Assembly: GCA_947039275.1 (NCBI GenBank)
Contig: CAMQYL010000013.1
Coordinates: 13,443 to 77,442, forward strand
Length of the DNA: 64,000 bases
Source of the DNA: Amulumruptor sp947039275
GTDB taxonomy: Bacteria > Bacteroidota > Bacteroidia > Bacteroidales > Muribaculaceae
Direction: 5' to 3'
Shown one piece after another: positions 60,891 through 64,000 of the stretch. The notes under the pieces were generated by a model that saw only the letters and a list, made by a program, of their open reading frames with translations, did not search any database and was not told the DNA's origin. The number at the start of each line of letters is the position of its first letter. The first letter of the stretch is position 1. The position numbers and the translations under genes were made by a program.

Positions 60891-61778
60891 ATGGACAACA
60901 ACAGCAACGACGTAATCATAGGCATGGGCGAAGCCCTGTGGGATGTGCTTCCCGACGGCAAGAAAATCGGCGGCGCACCAGCCAATTTCGCATATCATGT
61001 GTCACAGTTCGGACTTGACAGCTGCGCTGTCAGTGCCATCGGCGATGACGCTCTCGGCGACGAACTGCTCGAAAACTTCGACCGCAAGGGCGTCAGGCAC
61101 CTCATAGAGAAAGTGCCTTACCCCACAGGCACAGTGCAGGTGGAGATAGACCAGGCTGGCATACCGCAATATGAGATAAAGGAAAACGTGGCGTGGGACA
61201 ACATCCCCTACACTACCCGTCTCGACTCGCTCGCCTCACGTACACGAGCCGTGTGCTTCGGCTCGCTTGCGCAGCGCAACGTGGTGTCACGCAACACCAT
61301 CAACCGCTTCCTTGACGCTATGCCCGAACGTGACACCCTGAAAGTGTTTGATGTCAACCTGCGTCAGGGATTTTACAACAAGGAAATCCTCTGCAACTCG
61401 ATGCAGAAGTGCAACATACTGAAAATCAACGATGAAGAACTCGTAGCAGTCAGCCGCATGTTCGGCTACCCTGGCATAGACCTACAGGACAAATGCTGGA
61501 TACTTCTCGGCAAATACAATCTCCGCATGCTCATACTGACCTGCGGCATCAACGGCAGCTATGTGTTCACCCCAGGCAACGTGTCGTTCCAGCCCACGCC
61601 CAAGGTGGAGGTAGCCGACACCGTAGGAGCCGGCGACTCATTCACTGCCACATTCATCGCATGCACCCTCCGCGGGATGCCGGTGGCTGAGGCTCACCGC
61701 CGCGCCGTTGAAGTCTCGGCATATGTATGCACCCAGGCAGGAGCGATGCCCACGCTGCCAGCCGATCTGACCAAGTAA
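60891..61778 (+). CDS. PfkB-family fructokinase
   Basis: Sugar kinase of 295 residues. The N-terminal signature IGMGEALWDVLPDGKKIGGAPANFA is typical of fructokinases, and the C-terminal motif DTVGAGDSFTA holds the catalytic base Asp 249. FDVNLRQGFYNKEIL is the middle motif. The enzyme phosphorylates free fructose with ATP after import by the MFS carrier, the last step encoded in this locus. It has an 83-nt gap from the MFS gene that contains a single palindromic repeat unit. Family and substrate are well supported by motif and context. Confidence 0.93.
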   Translation: MDNNSNDVIIGMGEALWDVLPDGKKIGGAPANFAYHVSQFGLDSCAVSAIGDDALGDELLENFDRKGVRHLIEKVPYPTGTVQVEIDQAGIPQYEIKENVAWDNIPYTTRLDSLASRTRAVCFGSLAQRNVVSRNTINRFLDAMPERDTLKVFDVNLRQGFYNKEILCNSMQKCNILKINDEELVAVSRMFGYPGIDLQDKCWILLGKYNLRMLILTCGINGSYVFTPGNVSFQPTPKVEVADTVGAGDSFTATFIACTLRGMPVAEAHRRAVEVSAYVCTQAGAMPTLPADLTK

Positions 61779-61824
61779 AAGGTTGTTGCAGAACCTGTCA
61801 ATTGTGGCAATTCTATCTGTTTGA

Positions 61825-61899
61825 TGTAGGGACATGCCATGGCATGTCTAATATGCAAGAGCTTGAGTCTCAGCTGACATGCCATGGCATGTCCCTACA
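61825..61899. repeat. REPIN-like inverted palindrome pair (subfamily A)
   Basis: TGTAGGG-bounded 75-nt pair, with GCCATGGC centres in both units (perfect palindromes) and a short spacer. It lies between the convergent fructokinase and beta-barrel genes; probable terminator. Confidence 0.92.
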
Positions 61900-61937
61900 A
61901 CATCGTGTGATGTGGAGTTTTGCAACAACCTATAAAA

Positions 61938-62450
61938 TCAGAAATTATATCCTATCGACACTCCGACGAGGGCGGTGGTATAGTGCTTGACAAGGTTGGC
62001 TTTCGCTTCAAGAGCCAGACGCAGACTGCTGTTGACATTATATCCTACCCCCGCGCCGAGGTCGAAGCTGATGCCGCCGTGACGGCGCATATCCAGGTCG
62101 CCCTCGTCGTTAAGCTCCTTGATGTTCCATGACGAGAAGCCTATGCCGGCGATGCCGTAGACATTGATTTTCTCGGCATGGATAGGGAGTGAAAACTGTC
62201 CGTCAAAGTTCACGATAAAGGCATCCTGCTCCTTGTGGCGGAATACGAAGTCTACATGAGGCTTCAGAGCGAAAAAATTGGAGAACTGATACCTCATATA
62301 CACTCCGGCATATGCCGATGTGTTGCGGCTGACATAGCCGCTCTCTATGCCCACGGTGGTCAGATGGTCGGCAGCAGAAGTCTTTTGGGGAAGAGCCAGT
62401 GCCGCGGTGCACAGAGCTATGACGGCGAGTAAGTGACGGAAAGTTTTCAT
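61938..62450 (-). CDS. Small outer-membrane beta-barrel protein
   Basis: 170 residues, signal peptide ending near TSAAD (residue 27), then eight predicted strands with alternating hydrophobic residues: TVGIESGYVSR, YAGVYMRYQF, FALKPHVDFVFR, VYGIAGIGFSSW and a final TTALVGVSIGYNF ending in Phe. Fits the OmpX/PorT-like eight-strand barrel group. It follows the MscS gene in the same direction with a 44-nt gap. No function is visible. Confidence 0.75.
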   Translation of the reverse strand: MKTFRHLLAVIALCTAALALPQKTSAADHLTTVGIESGYVSRNTSAYAGVYMRYQFSNFFALKPHVDFVFRHKEQDAFIVNFDGQFSLPIHAEKINVYGIAGIGFSSWNIKELNDEGDLDMRRHGGISFDLGAGVGYNVNSSLRLALEAKANLVKHYTTALVGVSIGYNF

Positions 62451-62494
62451 GTGATGATGGATATAGGGTTGAAACGTTGGTAAAATTATATGTA

Positions 62495-63625
62495 TCAGGA
62501 TTCTGAAGATACCTGGTTGACATGCACGTCCATCTGCGGGAACGGGAACGACAGACCTGCCTTGGGCAGCTCGTTGTAGAAGGTCTCGTTCATCTCATAG
62601 TAGACCGTCCAGTAGTCGGTGGTACGCGTCCATGCTCTGACTTTGAGGTTGATGCTCGAATCCGCCATCTGGTCAAGCACCACCACAGGATGGCGCTTGA
62701 CGCGAGGATTATAATTCTCTAAGCGGCTGCGATGTTCCTCGCTCAGACTCTCGATCTTGGCGGCGAGGGCTTTGCGGCGGCGGTGAAACAGTCGCCATAC
62801 CCAGTTGTGCTGTTTCTCCTCTGATTCAGTCTGCTCCTCCTGCTTTTCCTCCTGAGCCTTGGCTTCCTCGGCAGCCTCCTCAGCCATCTTGGCTGCATGG
62901 TCCTCTACGTATTCCTTGACTATGCGCTGGTCGGCAAGCAGTATATCCTTTATGACCTTACGCGCCGTCTCCACATCATCTCCGTAGCTGATGGAAATCG
63001 TCCAGTCCACGCGGCGGTAGGCTTCACGGTTCCAATTGTTGATGCTTCCGGTCGACAAGCCGCCGTTGGGGATGATAATCGATTTATTGTCGTAGGTGGT
63101 GATGATGGTATGGAATATCTGTATCTCCTTGACAGTTCCTGCATAGCCCTGTGCCTCTATGTAATCACCTATCTTATAGGGTTTGAGCAGCAAGATGAGC
63201 ACACCACCGGCAAAATTCTGAAGTGTGCCGCTCAGAGCCATACCTATCGCCACACCCACAGATGCGAATATCGCCAGGAACGAGCTGGTCTCCAGTCCCA
63301 GGATGCCTATAACGGTAATCAGCAGTATGAAATACAGGACTATATTGATCAATGACAGCGCAAAAGTGGTCAGACTGTGGTCGACCTTGCGGTGCACGAG
63401 TATCGTTCCCACCACCTTATATATCTTGCGGATGATGAAGCGTCCGATATAGAACACGATGATCGCCACAGCGAGATGCATCGCAAACTCGGCGGCAGCG
63501 TTGACAAGCTTGTTGACCACCTCGTCAAGCGGCAGCGTTTTGAGCATCTCCAGCTCCTCCTTGGGGTCAGGGACATGCGTGACCGAATCAGCGGGCACGC
63601 CGGGAATAAGTTGCAGTGGCAGCAT
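62495..63625 (-). CDS. Small-conductance mechanosensitive channel (MscS family)
   Basis: 376 residues. Membrane helices at about 47-65, 85-110 and 115-145; the pore-lining third helix contains FASVGVAIGMALSGTLQNFAGG (Gly/Ala pattern) followed by the beta domain YKIGDYIEAQGYAGTVKEIQIF. The cytoplasmic domain ends FPFPQMDVHVNQ. An insert at about residues 243-300 is very rich in Glu, Lys, Gln and Ala (coiled-coil-like), not part of standard MscS. The protein vents solutes on hypo-osmotic shock. The promoter element lies about 107 nt upstream. Confidence 0.9.
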   Translation of the reverse strand: MLPLQLIPGVPADSVTHVPDPKEELEMLKTLPLDEVVNKLVNAAAEFAMHLAVAIIVFYIGRFIIRKIYKVVGTILVHRKVDHSLTTFALSLINIVLYFILLITVIGILGLETSSFLAIFASVGVAIGMALSGTLQNFAGGVLILLLKPYKIGDYIEAQGYAGTVKEIQIFHTIITTYDNKSIIIPNGGLSTGSINNWNREAYRRVDWTISISYGDDVETARKVIKDILLADQRIVKEYVEDHAAKMAEEAAEEAKAQEEKQEEQTESEEKQHNWVWRLFHRRRKALAAKIESLSEEHRSRLENYNPRVKRHPVVVLDQMADSSINLKVRAWTRTTDYWTVYYEMNETFYNELPKAGLSFPFPQMDVHVNQVSSES

Positions 63626-63731
63626 ATCTGTCAGTCAATATGATGAATAAGCGCGGGCATCGCATCCAGCCCGCATATCGCATAGCTATAACGCATCAAC
63701 GCCCATTTTGGTTGACACATCTTTCACCCTA

Positions 63732-63739
63732 CAAAATTA
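63732..63739 (-). promoter_or_regulatory. -7 promoter element of mscS
   Basis: Minus-strand TAATTTTG fits TAnnTTTG. A TTTG on the same strand is 24 nt upstream, beyond ideal spacing. Leader about 100 nt. Confidence 0.45.
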
Positions 63740-63782
63740 ACCAAATTCCCCCACATAACCTCACAAATGCGACGCCTGATGG

Positions 63783-63809
63783 GCGCACATGCCACGGCAT
63801 GTCCCTACA
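63783..63809 (+). repeat. Single subfamily A repeat unit
   Basis: GCGCACATGCCACGGCATGT then CCCTACA: one unit with a single mismatch (GCAC for GGAC) and the spacer box CGACGCCTGATG right before it, but no left partner in the usual range. Confidence 0.85.
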
Positions 63810-63842
63810 CTCTCTACATGATCAACCAAAGATTGACCAGTA

Positions 63843-64000
63843 GGACATACCGTATAAGTCCTGGAGGGACGAGCTTATGCTTAACCGTGGATGAGGATAT
63901 GGCGTAGCCATGACAAGTCCACGGCGTAACGAAGCGAAAGATATGAGTCCCGGAGGGCACTAGTGGTCGGAAGACAGAAATCAGAAGCCAAACGACATTT
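63843..64000. repeat. Hairpin-rich tract at the window end
   Basis: Nested short stems: ATAAG/CTTAT around GTCC-TGGA-GGGAC (63854-63878), CCGTGGA/TCCACGG (63885-63891 with 63918-63924) enclosing ATGGC-GTA-GCCAT (63899-63911), and AGTCCCGGAGGGCACT further on. Style resembles the mosaics at 25.5 and 42.5 kb but the boxes differ. No gene is visible from 63626 to the end of the window. It runs off the window. Confidence 0.5.

Noticed and set aside
63843..64000. A tRNA or tmRNA in the end tract
   Set aside because: The stems do not give a T arm (TTC consensus) or acceptor pair; the resemblance to a cloverleaf is superficial.

Overview
The window looks like a chromosomal segment of a gut Bacteroidales bacterium, most likely from a Muribaculaceae-type (S24-7) lineage. 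The order level rests on features seen in the sequence: Bacteroidetes-type promoters (TTTG about 20 nt upstream of TAnnTTTG), no Shine-Dalgarno sequences, a SusC/SusD polysaccharide-utilisation locus with a hybrid two-component regulator, lipoproteins with acidic residues after the lipid cysteine, tandem Skp genes beside bamA, and the gene order yicC-gmk-nadD-DUF5063. The family-level guess is inference from fairly high GC and overall gene content.

Layout. 1-11 kb: 3' part of miaB; a minus-strand set (phosphoribosyltransferase, HAD phosphatase, DPM1-like glycosyltransferase, dihydroorotase); then plus-strand ion channel, rseP, rlmI, dipeptidyl-peptidase III and a small beta-barrel protein, ending with tRNA-Pro. 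11-25 kb, all minus: GT-C-like membrane protein, two Skp/OmpH chaperones, bamA, uppS, DUF6089 and DUF6242 envelope proteins, ribD, ispG, purE, a frameshifted PAP2-like gene, rpoN and rfbC. 25-31 kb: an accessory AAA ATPase (DUF234 type), then a cluster of steroid 5-alpha-reductase-like, old-yellow-enzyme and two short-chain dehydrogenase genes that resembles bile-acid/steroid reduction clusters of gut Bacteroidetes. 31-42 kb: lepA, metX, ribBA, an LptF/LptG-type permease, a DUF1016 nuclease, DUF5063, nadD, gmk and yicC on the minus strand, then tsaB divergently. 42-45.7 kb: a hairpin-rich non-coding tract, a DUF308 membrane protein, a lipoprotein and a BspA-type leucine-rich-repeat protein. 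45.7-61.8 kb: a fructan PUL (SusC, SusD, DUF4960 lipoprotein, surface GH32, a secreted two-domain protein, BT1754-like hybrid two-component system, second GH32, MFS transporter, fructokinase) that can be read as a full route from extracellular fructan to fructose phosphate. 61.9-63.6 kb: a beta-barrel protein and an MscS channel; the window ends in another hairpin-rich tract.

The most unusual feature is a dispersed REPIN-like repeat population. Pairs of inverted palindromic units, always bounded by TGTAGGG and CCCTACA, occur as two related subfamilies with different palindromic cores, plus single-unit copies. One copy lies inside a short-chain dehydrogenase gene and keeps it open, adding about 30 residues. 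Separate hairpin mosaics at about 25.55-25.79 kb and 42.5-42.65 kb share conserved boxes at matching spacing while the stem sequences differ but remain paired. A 285-bp interrupted inverted repeat lies at 42.17-42.45 kb.
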